Part shown: positions 1 to 7,490 of the stretch, one piece after another | Layout: each line of letters begins with the position of its first letter | Position numbering within the stretch: the stretch's first letter is position 1 | Assembly (NCBI GenBank): GCA_041741095.1 | Contig: JBGSKQ010000087.1 | Location: 1-64,000, forward strand | From: UBA6168 sp041741095 | GTDB taxonomy: Bacteria > Bacteroidota > Bacteroidia > Chitinophagales > Saprospiraceae | Direction of reading: 5' to 3' | Length of the DNA stretch: 64,000 nucleotides | Made by a program: the position numbers and the translations under genes | Notes under the pieces: generated by a model | What the model was told of the DNA's origin: nothing | What the model saw: the letters and a program-made list of their open reading frames with translations, nothing else | Database searches by the model: none

Positions 1-3
1 TCG

Positions 4-82
4 CAGACGTAGTAGTACAGGGCGATTAGTTCTATTGCTTTCACAACACAAACCTAATCCGCTTTGGACATCGCTACGTCTG
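4..82. other. Nested inverted repeats, possible structured RNA or terminator
   Basis: CAGACGTAG at 4-12 is perfectly complementary to CTACGTCTG at 74-82. Nested inside, GATTAG at 24-29 pairs with CTAATC at 54-59, and this inner stem can be extended by GC/GC with one bulge. No T-run follows, so it is not an obvious intrinsic terminator. It lies at the left edge, so the upstream context is missing. Function unknown. Confidence 0.3.
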
Positions 83-145
83 TTCTATTTCAATCTATTG
101 TCAACCCCTAATTCGCATTATTTATAAAAATCGGGCAGGGAAAAC

Positions 146-154
146 TAATTTTGC
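146..154 (+). promoter_or_regulatory. Bacteroidota-type -7 box (TAATTTTGC)
   Basis: TAATTTTGC matches the TAnnTTTG -7 consensus of the Bacteroidota primary sigma factor. It lies about 18 bases before the ATG at 172, which predicts a very short leader and supports 172 as the start, since an upstream TTG at 151 would lie inside this box. No clear -33 TTTG was found at the expected distance. Confidence 0.45.
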
Positions 155-171
155 GCCCGATCAAACACTGC

Positions 172-1092
172 ATGGTAAAAAATTTTAACATAAAATACCT
201 CCTCGGCTGCTTGCTGCTGCTATTCCTTTCGCAAATGCTTTCCGCACAAAGCACCGCCAGCCCATTTGACCTCATACCCCGTGTGAAAGGCGTGGAAGAA
301 GACAGCACCATCGCCATCGCCACCTCGTCCAACCCCTTCGACATTGTAAAAACAAGACCCATCAACCGCCCTGTAAGGAGGGCGGAGGGTTTCAGCATTG
401 ACCAATCGGCGAGGCCGCTAACCCTGAAAGAGAAAGAGTCCATTTATCAAAGGTTTATATTTATAACTGTTTTGGTGATGTTAATCATGCTCACCTTGAT
501 AGTGACCATTTTTAGGATATTGATAGAAAAAGTCTGGAAGGCATTTATCAACGACAACCTGTTGAATCAATTGTTGAGGGAGCAGGGCACTGGCATCACG
601 CTCGCCTACCTTATCTTGTATTTTATGTTTTTCATCAATGCCGGGGTATTCACTTTTCTGGCAACGAAGCAATTTGGAATTGAACTGGCCGGCAACAACA
701 TCGGCGGGCTTTTCATCTGTATCGGCGGAATCCTTGGCTTTTTTTTGATTAAGCATGTACTATTGAAAATCGTAGGCTTCACCTTCCCTGTACAGAAGGA
801 GGTGGCTGCCTACAACTTCACGATAATCGTTTTTAATATCATCATCGGTTTTTTCCTGGTGCCCGCAGTTTTGTTCACCGCCTATGCCCCGGAATCAGCC
901 ATCAAGTACGTTATTTACGGAACTGGTGTGCTGTTGGCGACGATGTACCTTTTCATGAGCTTGCGGGGCCTGTTCATCGCCAACAGGTTCATCGCCTGGC
1001 ACAAGTTTCACTTTTTGTTGTATCTTTGCGCCGTCGAAATAGCGCCTTTGCTGATAGTTGCAAAGTTTTTATTCAACCAGAAAGGTGTCTGA
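172..1092 (+). CDS. DUF4271 domain membrane protein
   Basis: This protein of about 306 residues starts with a hydrophobic signal-like segment ending near LSAQS. It continues with a short soluble stretch and about six or seven membrane helices from roughly residue 95 to the C-terminus. The layout and sequence resemble DUF4271, a Bacteroidota-specific integral membrane family of unknown function. It sits 35 bases upstream of a hemD-like gene on the same strand, an arrangement I recall as common in the phylum, so the two are probably co-transcribed; a role linked to heme synthesis is only inferred. An in-frame GC-rich palindrome (366-385) encodes part of the RPINRPVRRAEG stretch and looks like an inserted repeat. 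ATG 172 is chosen over the upstream TTG at 151 because it follows the promoter box. Confidence 0.75.
   Translation: MVKNFNIKYLLGCLLLLFLSQMLSAQSTASPFDLIPRVKGVEEDSTIAIATSSNPFDIVKTRPINRPVRRAEGFSIDQSARPLTLKEKESIYQRFIFITVLVMLIMLTLIVTIFRILIEKVWKAFINDNLLNQLLREQGTGITLAYLILYFMFFINAGVFTFLATKQFGIELAGNNIGGLFICIGGILGFFLIKHVLLKIVGFTFPVQKEVAAYNFTIIVFNIIIGFFLVPAVLFTAYAPESAIKYVIYGTGVLLATMYLFMSLRGLFIANRFIAWHKFHFLLYLCAVEIAPLLIVAKFLFNQKGV
366..385. repeat. GC-rich palindrome inside the DUF4271 gene
   Basis: CCGCCCT (366-372) and AGGGCGG (379-385) form a perfect 7-bp stem with a 6-base loop. It resembles short REP-like intergenic palindromes but here lies within the coding frame. Confidence 0.45.
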
Positions 1093-1127
1093 GTTGGCAG
1101 ATGAAAAAACCAAAATTCATTGTTTGA

Positions 1128-1910
1128 ATGGAAGTTCTAAATGGTAAGGTAACCGTGGAGGCGTACAAAAAAGTAAAGACAATATTAGTCACCCAACCCA
1201 AACCAGACCGTTCCCCATACTATGACCTTGAAAAAAAATACGACCTCCAAATAGATTGGCGCCCGTTTATACACGTGGAGCCAGTTTCTGCAAAGGAATT
1301 CCGCCGTCAGCGGGTTCGCCCTGAAGAATATTCGGCAGTTATCCTTACAAGCAAAAATGCAGTGGATCACTTTTTCAGCCTATGCGAAGAGCTGCGCTGC
1401 AAGATGTCGCCCGACACGAAATATTTCTGCTTAACGGAAGCCGTCGCCAATTACCTGCAAAAGTTCATCATTTACCGCAAGCGGAAAGTGTTCGCAGGCT
1501 TCCGTACCATCATGGATCTGAAGCCGTATTTGATGAAGCACAAAGACAAGGAATCTTTCCTGCTCCCATGTTCCAACCTCGGTTCCAAAGAAATTGGCGT
1601 TTTCCTCAAAGAAAACGGCTTTAAGTGGCAAGAGGCGATCATGTACCAAACGGTGAGCAGTGACCTGAGCGACTTGAAGAACATTTATTATGATGTTATT
1701 GTATTTTTCAGTCCGCTCGATATACTGGCGCTTTATGAAAACTTCCCTGATTTTGCCCAAAAAGATACCCGGATCGCCGTTTTTGGAAAACAAACCATGC
1801 AGGCCGTAGAAGACAGGGGACTTTATATCAATATAAATGCCCCAACGCCTGAAACCCCCTCAATGACGATGGCCCTGGAAAAATACCTCCAGTCGTCGAA
1901 CAAAGACTAA
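1128..1910 (+). CDS. hemD: Uroporphyrinogen-III synthase
   Basis: 260 residues with the HemD two-lobe pattern: an N-terminal VKTILVTQPKP strand, the ILTSKNAVDHFF segment typical of the family, and a second lobe with VIVFFSPLDILAL followed by RIAVFGKQTMQAVEDRG near the C-terminus. HemD closes and rearranges hydroxymethylbilane to uroporphyrinogen III in the cytosol, the branch point to heme, siroheme and cobalamin. The family diverges strongly, so the call rests on the pattern and length (about 250) and on the adjacent DUF4271 gene. A strong terminator follows about 90 bases downstream, so the DUF4271-hemD unit appears to end here. The ATG at 1128 is the first in frame. Confidence 0.82.
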   Translation: MEVLNGKVTVEAYKKVKTILVTQPKPDRSPYYDLEKKYDLQIDWRPFIHVEPVSAKEFRRQRVRPEEYSAVILTSKNAVDHFFSLCEELRCKMSPDTKYFCLTEAVANYLQKFIIYRKRKVFAGFRTIMDLKPYLMKHKDKESFLLPCSNLGSKEIGVFLKENGFKWQEAIMYQTVSSDLSDLKNIYYDVIVFFSPLDILALYENFPDFAQKDTRIAVFGKQTMQAVEDRGLYININAPTPETPSMTMALEKYLQSSNKD

Positions 1911-1998
1911 ATTTAATTAGTTGATATATGATACTTGAACCTTGTTTCGCTCTAAAAGCAATCTTCAAGTTGTTTTCTCATAGTATGTTTGTTTGAAG

Positions 1999-2028
1999 CC
2001 CCGGGCAATTGTTCCGGGGTTTTGTTTT
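1999..2028 (+). terminator. Rho-independent terminator after hemD
   Basis: CCCCGG (1999-2004) pairs with CCGGGG (2014-2019), followed on the plus strand by TTTTGTTTT. It ends the hemD transcript just before the convergent ATP-grasp gene. Confidence 0.75.
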
Positions 2029-2040
2029 GGGAGTAGGCTT

Positions 2041-3240
2041 TTACAGTTCAAAAAAGCCTACTCCGCCGCCGACCCAAGTCTTACCCATATTGTAGCGTAC
2101 GCCCACCATCTCGCCTTTGCTCAGTCTCACCAAATTGGTGATAACTTCCGGTCTTGCTTTGTCGTCTTCCCAAACGAGCATCATGCGCACTTCTACCTTG
2201 GCTTTTTCGTCCGGTGTTTCAATGACAGGGGCGTAGTTTACTTTTTGTTGCAGGATGAAATTTTTCCGTTGCTCGGCAGGGATGGCTTCGATATGGGCAG
2301 CAGTCGGGTGAATGATGACACCCTGGCCGGAAAATGAGTACAGTGGTTTTAATACAAAACGATCCAGATCCTCAGGGATCTCGACAAGGGTATCGAGATA
2401 AAAGGATTTTGGCACAAAACGGCTGTCGAACAGCGGCAAAGTATGCTTGCTGATGCGGGAAAACCAGTGTGGGTGGCCCACCCATTGTATATTATATTCT
2501 TTTTGAAAATCAAATTCACGGGGCAGGTCGTTCCGTTTTTGCAGTTCATCAAAAATGATGCGGTTGTAGATGCGTTCCACGGTCACCTTGCGGCCATTTT
2601 CATTTAAATAAAAAACGTCCCCGCCTTCGGTTTTCAGGTCTGAGAGGCATTTCACCCTGATGCCCAAGGCTCTTTCTGTGGCCCAGAAGTCAATCTGTGT
2701 ATTTTGCTTGTGCGGCTCTATTTCGAGCAGCACTACGTTTTCGGGCTTGGAATTGCCGACGATGATGCTGGCCAGTTTTTCACGGTAGCTCCCGCTATTA
2801 TAGCCGCCAAATAAATGATTTAAATTTTCAGGAATATCGAAGTGGTGGCGGTAGGCCCTTGCGCACAAATCTTGGTAAAAATAAAGCGACGGAAAGCCCT
2901 GTATTTCAATCAGTTGCGGAGATAGGTTGCCTTCCTCGTCGGAGCAAATGCCGAAGTCAACACACATGAAAGTGCTTTTTTCTGTTTCGCCGGGTACGAA
3001 ACATTCCGGAAAAATGGTGTCCTGCGAGAGCTTTTTAAAATCAGGCCTACAAAGCGTGTCAACCAACTCCTCACATGCCTGGAAAAGTTGATCGGATAGG
3101 AATTTTGGCACAAAAACAGGCGTCTCGGCAATGTGGAAAGGGGGTTTGTGATTGGTAGCCTGGTGAATTTCTTCTAAAAATGCCTGGTATTTTTCTTCGG
3201 AAAAAGCGGCATTGTAGGCTTTGCGTATGGCAGGAATCAT
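2041..3240 (-). CDS. Circularly permuted ATP-grasp family protein
   Basis: 399 residues. A glycine-rich ATP-grasp loop, LKPLYSFSGQGVII (K298, G305, G307), lies near the C-terminus, followed by a VEVRMMLVW strand and a basic NLVRLSKGEMVGVRYN segment. A metal-site-like stretch, CVDFGI...LIEIQG (D95, E112), lies near the N-terminus. The order of these elements is reversed relative to normal ATP-grasp enzymes, as in circularly permuted ATP-grasp families. Such enzymes form amide bonds through acyl-phosphate intermediates. It is the last of three minus-strand genes (5280 to 2041), 119 bases after an amidotransferase gene. E-I-Q replaces the common E-x-N, so metal binding may differ. The substrate is unknown. 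Confidence 0.6.
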   Translation of the reverse strand: MIPAIRKAYNAAFSEEKYQAFLEEIHQATNHKPPFHIAETPVFVPKFLSDQLFQACEELVDTLCRPDFKKLSQDTIFPECFVPGETEKSTFMCVDFGICSDEEGNLSPQLIEIQGFPSLYFYQDLCARAYRHHFDIPENLNHLFGGYNSGSYREKLASIIVGNSKPENVVLLEIEPHKQNTQIDFWATERALGIRVKCLSDLKTEGGDVFYLNENGRKVTVERIYNRIIFDELQKRNDLPREFDFQKEYNIQWVGHPHWFSRISKHTLPLFDSRFVPKSFYLDTLVEIPEDLDRFVLKPLYSFSGQGVIIHPTAAHIEAIPAEQRKNFILQQKVNYAPVIETPDEKAKVEVRMMLVWEDDKARPEVITNLVRLSKGEMVGVRYNMGKTWVGGGVGFFEL

Positions 3241-3359
3241 GGCAGGATAGTTTTCGTCTTTGTTTTAAAAAACATCATTGAAGCCAATGGCCAGCCTGTC
3301 ATTTGAAATGTACAGGTGATTTGACAATCAATGTAATTTGGAAAATAACAAAGGCGAAA

Positions 3360-4184
3360 TTAAACCAATACCAAACTATTTGCCTTCAAGAGCTGAATAG
3401 ATTTGTGCAGGAAAAGCGGCAACACAACGGAATAGGTGCGGTCAATCTTGGCGGGGTCTTTCAAATCTTCCACCATCGAAAAATAACGTTCTTCCCCGAA
3501 TTCGTCCAGCACCGCCTTTATCCTTTCTTCTTCTGAAAAATAGCTGCGCATGCCCACCGGATCAGCTTCTGGATGGAATTGGGTGCCGATCATTTCATCC
3601 GAAAAACGGATGGCCATCATGGCTCTTTTCAGTTCGGGCCGATCCCGCTCCCGTTCGATGAGAAGGAGTTCCGCACCAATTTCGGCAAGGCGGGCGGGGT
3701 TGGGATCCACGACCATAAATTCTCTGAAATCCGCCACCCAAAACGGGTTGTTGAGTTCCTTGAACAACCATTCTTTTTCCCCGGCAGGCGTTTTATAGAC
3801 TGGAAATGTGCCAAAGGATTTTTCGTGGCGCCGCACAATTTTGCCAAAACCAAAATGATGACAGGCCATCTGGAAGGAATGGCAGATGAAAAAACAATAT
3901 TTCTTGGCCCCTTCCCCATGTTTGTTGTACTGCCAGAGGTCTTCAATCAAGTCGTGAAATGGCTCTAGCCAACTTTCGTCGCCTGCCAGGGGGTTGCCGG
4001 GGCCGCCTGAAAAAATATAAATATCGAAACCCAGATTGGGTACTTGCACATGGCTCCGCACATCAAATACTTCGTATTCAATATCGCCGCTGAATTGCCC
4101 TAGTATGGCCTTTATATTGTCCATACCCAGGTTGCGGGTACCTTCGTACATATCCAAAAGTGCTAATCTGAGTTTCGCTTCCAT
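3360..4184 (-). CDS. Class I glutamine amidotransferase-like protein
   Basis: 274 residues with a class I (triad) glutaminase fold pattern: DIYIFSGGPGNP near 54-65, the nucleophile elbow FFICHSFQMAC with Cys101, and the His-Glu pair in IGTQFHPEAD (His204, Glu206). The triad is intact, but the usual GxCxGxQ elbow reads F-I-C-H-S-F-Q, so both glycines are replaced. Such domains release ammonia from glutamine or act as gamma-glutamyl hydrolases on peptides. It lies between two ATP-grasp genes on the same strand, which suggests ammonia supply to, or hydrolysis of products from, the ligases (inference). It is not guaA, carA or trpG by context or length. Confidence 0.7.
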   Translation of the reverse strand: MEAKLRLALLDMYEGTRNLGMDNIKAILGQFSGDIEYEVFDVRSHVQVPNLGFDIYIFSGGPGNPLAGDESWLEPFHDLIEDLWQYNKHGEGAKKYCFFICHSFQMACHHFGFGKIVRRHEKSFGTFPVYKTPAGEKEWLFKELNNPFWVADFREFMVVDPNPARLAEIGAELLLIERERDRPELKRAMMAIRFSDEMIGTQFHPEADPVGMRSYFSEEERIKAVLDEFGEERYFSMVEDLKDPAKIDRTYSVVLPLFLHKSIQLLKANSLVLV

Positions 4185-4278
4185 TTTTTTCTGAAATAAA
4201 ATGCAGTAGCTGTGCTGAAGATAGCAATGGCGGGAAATAGTGCTTGTTCACCTACCATACCAAAACCAAACCATCATT

Positions 4279-5280
4279 TTATTTTTTCTTGGCCGTAGAT
4301 TTCTTGGCCGTTGTTCCGTTGCCGCTGCTTGGCATTGTTTCCATCACAGCATTTTGGATAAACGTGCCCCACGTAAGGTTGTTTTGGCCTTCCTTTACTT
4401 CCATTGCCCTTTCAATGGCGTAATTGGCCATTGTTTCCACCACCCATTCAAAATTTTCTTTTCCTACGGAATTTACATCCGCATCGGGTGCAGGGTTGCA
4501 AAAGTCAATAGCATAAGGGATGCCATCCTGGATGCCAAATTCCACGGTGTTGAAGTCGTAGCCCAGGCCGTTGCAGAGGCGCAGCACATAATCTTCCATG
4601 GTAGCCAGCAGTTCTTTTGATGCTTTGTGATCGGCCACATAGCGCAGGTGGTGCGGGTTGCGGGGTTCATAGTCCATGATGCGCACGTATTTGCGGCCTA
4701 TGCAATAGCAGCGGAAGTAGCTTTCAAACTGCACTGCTTTTTGAAACAACATGACCAATTGGCCGGTCTCGTGGTAGGCTTTGAAAACTTCCGCCCAGTC
4801 GTTTACAGGGTAAACGCTTTTCCAGCCGCCGCCGGCATGGGGCTTCATGAAGGCTGGAAAGCCGCCGAGGTATTCCAGCATAGCGTCCCACTCCATGGGG
4901 AATTTCAGGTTTGAAAAACTTTCGGAGGAGGTATCGTCGGGATGATCCTTGCTGGGCAGCAGGACGGTATTGGGTACTGGTACGCCCAGTTGCTCGGCCA
5001 GCACGTTGTTGAAAAATTTCTCGTCGGCGCTCCACCAGAATGGGTTGTTGATGACTGCCGTGCCGGTGGCTGCCGCATTTTTCAAATATGCCCTGTAAAA
5101 AGGCACATCCTGCGAGATGCGGTCAATGATGACAGCATAGCCGCTAGGCTTGTTCATCATCAGTTCTTCCACTTTAACAAATTCGGCGCTCACGCCGTTC
5201 ACAGCTTTCGAATTGACCCTTTCCACAAATGCTTTGGGAAATGTGCGTTCCTTGCCGAAGAGTATGCCTATTTTTTTCAT
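4279..5280 (-). CDS. RimK-like ATP-grasp ligase
   Basis: 333 residues in the canonical ATP-grasp order: an N-terminal pre-ATP-grasp Rossmann-like part (MKKIGILFGKE), the loop AFMKPHAGGGWKSVY (K146, G150-152), a QFESYFRCYCIG strand (E186), and the metal-binding AIDFCNPAPDADVN (D259, N262). It has a short lysine-rich tail (AKKSTAKKK). The family joins a carboxylate to an amine with ATP, as in RimK, glutathione synthetase and D-Ala ligase. It is the first gene of the three-gene set, 94 bases ahead of the amidotransferase and 171 bases downstream of purH on the same strand. The substrate is unknown; a small peptide or an amidated metabolite is the most natural guess. Confidence 0.68.
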   Translation of the reverse strand: MKKIGILFGKERTFPKAFVERVNSKAVNGVSAEFVKVEELMMNKPSGYAVIIDRISQDVPFYRAYLKNAAATGTAVINNPFWWSADEKFFNNVLAEQLGVPVPNTVLLPSKDHPDDTSSESFSNLKFPMEWDAMLEYLGGFPAFMKPHAGGGWKSVYPVNDWAEVFKAYHETGQLVMLFQKAVQFESYFRCYCIGRKYVRIMDYEPRNPHHLRYVADHKASKELLATMEDYVLRLCNGLGYDFNTVEFGIQDGIPYAIDFCNPAPDADVNSVGKENFEWVVETMANYAIERAMEVKEGQNNLTWGTFIQNAVMETMPSSGNGTTAKKSTAKKK

Positions 5281-5451
5281 TTCAGGTGGTTTTAAATTTT
5301 CGTTTGTTAAAAATTACTGACCGAAAGCCTCCTGTAGTTGGCTTCGCCATCGTTTTCACATACAGTTTGAAGAAATAGATTTGAAATGGGAAAAATCAGT
5401 CCGTGGAAAACACGGCGTAAAGCTAAAAGGAAATGTTGATTCTAAGGGTCA

Positions 5452-6978
5452 TCAATGCCTAAAATGCCTAGTCCCCGTCATCACCATTGCCATACCATTT
5501 GCATCGCAATAGTCAATGCTGTCTTGATCCTTGATGGAGCCGCCGGGCTGTGTCACTGCCGTGATGCCTTCGCCGTTAGCAATTTCCACACAATCGGGGA
5601 AGGGGAAAAAAGCATCGGAGGCCATCACTGCACCATTCAGGTCAAAACCAAAAGCCTTGGCCTTGGCAATGGCTTGCCGCAGCGCATCTACCCTGGATGG
5701 CTGGCCGCAGCCCATGCCAATGAGCTGCTTGTTTTTCACCAAAGTAATGGCGTTGGATTTCAGGTGCTTGCAGCAGATATTGGCAAACAGCAGATCCGAG
5801 ATTTCTGCTTCCGTGGGAGCTTTTTTCGTAGCCGTTTTCAGGTCGGCAGCCGTTTCGATTTTTAGGTCGGTGTCTTGCTCCACCACGCCGTTCAACAGGC
5901 TGCGGAAGGAACGGTTACGCACAAAGAAGTCCTTGATTTTCAACAAAATGCGGTTTTTCTTTTGGCTTAAAAACTCCAATGCGCCCGCCTCGAAATTGGG
6001 GGCGATGAGTACTTCATAAAACAGCTCGTCAATAGCCTTCGCCGTCGCTAAATCTACCGGGCGGTTGCAGACGAAAATGCCGCCGAAAGCGGAAACATTG
6101 TCGCAAGCTAAGGCCGACGTCCATGCTTCCATCAAGCTTGGCCGGGTAGCTACGCCGCAGGTATTGGTATGTTTTAAAATGGCAAAAGTCGGGTCGGCTT
6201 CCCGGAACTCCCGCATTACCTGCACTGCTGCGTCTATGTCCACGAGATTGTTGTAGGAAATGGCCTTGCCGTTTAGCTTTACGAACATTTTATCAAAATC
6301 GCCGAAGAAAACACCGTTTTGGTGGGGGTTCTCACCATAGCGCAGGATGTCGGAGCGGTGTATGCTAAATTTGAAGGAGAGGTCGGCAGTGCCTTCGTTG
6401 AAATAATTAAAAATGGCCACGTCGTAGTTGGAAGAAACTTTGAAAGCACGGCGGGCCAGTTCTTTGCGATCTTCCACGTCCGTGAAGCCCTGTTTTTCCT
6501 TTAAAAGTTGGAAGAACATGCCGTATTCCTCTTTCGATGGCACGACGGCCACATCTTTGAAGTTTTTCGCAGCCGCACGGATGAGCGAAATGCCGCCTAT
6601 GTCAATTTTTTCAATGATCGTGGCCTCGTCGTTGGAGCTCGCCACGGTTTCTTCAAAAGGATATAAATCAACGATTACCACATCAATTTCTGGGATGCCG
6701 TATTGCTGCAACTGCGAGCGGTGCGCTTCTTCCCGCCGGGCGAGTATGCCGCCGAAAACCTTTGGGTGCAGTGTTTTTACCCGGCCATCCAAGATAGAAG
6801 GGTAACTGGTGAGGTCTTCTACCGTGTTGACGGGGATGCCCAGGCTTTCGATGTACTGCTGTGTGCCGCCAGTGGAATATAGGGCCACGTTGAGGCGGTG
6901 CAGTTCCTGGATGATTTCTTCAAGCCCTTCTTTGTGATAGACGGAAATAAGTGCGGAAGTGATTTTTTTCGAGTTCAT
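5452..6978 (-). CDS. purH: Bifunctional AICAR transformylase / IMP cyclohydrolase
   Basis: 508 residues, the usual PurH length. The N-terminal MGS-like cyclohydrolase part has ALISVYHKEGL, LYSTGGTQQYI, TSYPSILDGRVKTLHPKVFG and IDIGGISLIRAAAKN. The transformylase part carries KHTNTCGVATRPS (the usual proline after TN is Thr), AFGGIFVCN, and the C-terminal ITAVTQPGGSIKDQD and MVMTGTRHFRH. It catalyses the last two steps of IMP synthesis using 10-formyl-THF. No other pur genes are in the window, so it is separated from any purine operon. The gap upstream to mazG is about 510 bases. Confidence 0.97.
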   Translation of the reverse strand: MNSKKITSALISVYHKEGLEEIIQELHRLNVALYSTGGTQQYIESLGIPVNTVEDLTSYPSILDGRVKTLHPKVFGGILARREEAHRSQLQQYGIPEIDVVIVDLYPFEETVASSNDEATIIEKIDIGGISLIRAAAKNFKDVAVVPSKEEYGMFFQLLKEKQGFTDVEDRKELARRAFKVSSNYDVAIFNYFNEGTADLSFKFSIHRSDILRYGENPHQNGVFFGDFDKMFVKLNGKAISYNNLVDIDAAVQVMREFREADPTFAILKHTNTCGVATRPSLMEAWTSALACDNVSAFGGIFVCNRPVDLATAKAIDELFYEVLIAPNFEAGALEFLSQKKNRILLKIKDFFVRNRSFRSLLNGVVEQDTDLKIETAADLKTATKKAPTEAEISDLLFANICCKHLKSNAITLVKNKQLIGMGCGQPSRVDALRQAIAKAKAFGFDLNGAVMASDAFFPFPDCVEIANGEGITAVTQPGGSIKDQDSIDYCDANGMAMVMTGTRHFRH

Positions 6979-7245
6979 GTGTTTGACAACCTGATTTTAT
7001 CAAAAATGTGGTTTTTAAAAGAAGCGCCCAAAGGTATTGAGATTATGGGCATTGACAAAAAACTAAAGCCCTGACCTTTCTCATTGAAAAGCTTTGGAGG
7101 CGCAATCAAAAAACTGACTTATAAAATAACTTGGTTGGCAGAGGAGCAAGCTGGCCGCTTACTTTGTGGCTGTGAACGGTCAATTTAAAAGCTGACAATT
7201 TTGGTTAGACAATTTCTCACTATTTAACCCCAACCCGATTTCCTG

Positions 7246-7276
7246 ATCGCCGCAACTAAAAATTGCGGCGATTTTT
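7246..7276 (+). terminator. Perfect 10-bp hairpin with T-run
   Basis: ATCGCCGCAA (7246-7255) pairs exactly with TTGCGGCGAT (7263-7272) across a 7-base loop, and T residues continue to 7276. No T-run exists on the minus strand, so the polarity is plus, where no upstream gene is annotated. Confidence 0.6.
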
Positions 7277-7402
7277 CCCCCTGAAAACACGCCCGAAACC
7301 CGACTGAAAATCTTTTTTCATTTACACCATTTTCCTTCAATCCGTTGACTCCAAATGAATAAGCTGTGAAAACTTTGGGACTATTTCATACAGGATTAGA
7401 TG

Positions 7403-7436
7403 GCCTGCGCCGATAAGCGGTGCGGGCTGTTTTTTT
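7403..7436 (+). terminator. Hairpin with strong T-run, plus polarity
   Basis: GCCTGCGCCG (7403-7412) pairs with CGGTGCGGGC (7418-7427), with two G-U pairs that exist only in plus-strand RNA, followed by TGTTTTTTT. This looks like an intrinsic terminator of an unannotated plus-strand transcript. Confidence 0.6.
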
Positions 7437-7490
7437 AGGCGGTGAGAAGTATGAGAGGAATAAGATAATGAGAGGCAGTTTGGGATAACC

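Larger units (their letters stand above)
6979..7490. other. Gene-free stretch between mazG and purH holding two hairpins
   Basis: No convincing coding region was found here; a 63-codon minus-strand frame at 7337-7528 shows no recognisable features. The stretch holds two strong hairpins with T-runs only on the plus strand, although both flanking genes are on the minus strand. It must also contain the purH promoter. The part at 7441-7480 is a GA-rich low-complexity stretch similar to other spacers in the window. Confidence 0.5.

Noticed and set aside
3360..4184. GMP synthase or anthranilate/carbamoyl-phosphate synthase amidotransferase subunit
   Set aside because: No synthetase partner is adjacent, the elbow motif is atypical, and the flanking genes are ATP-grasp enzymes.
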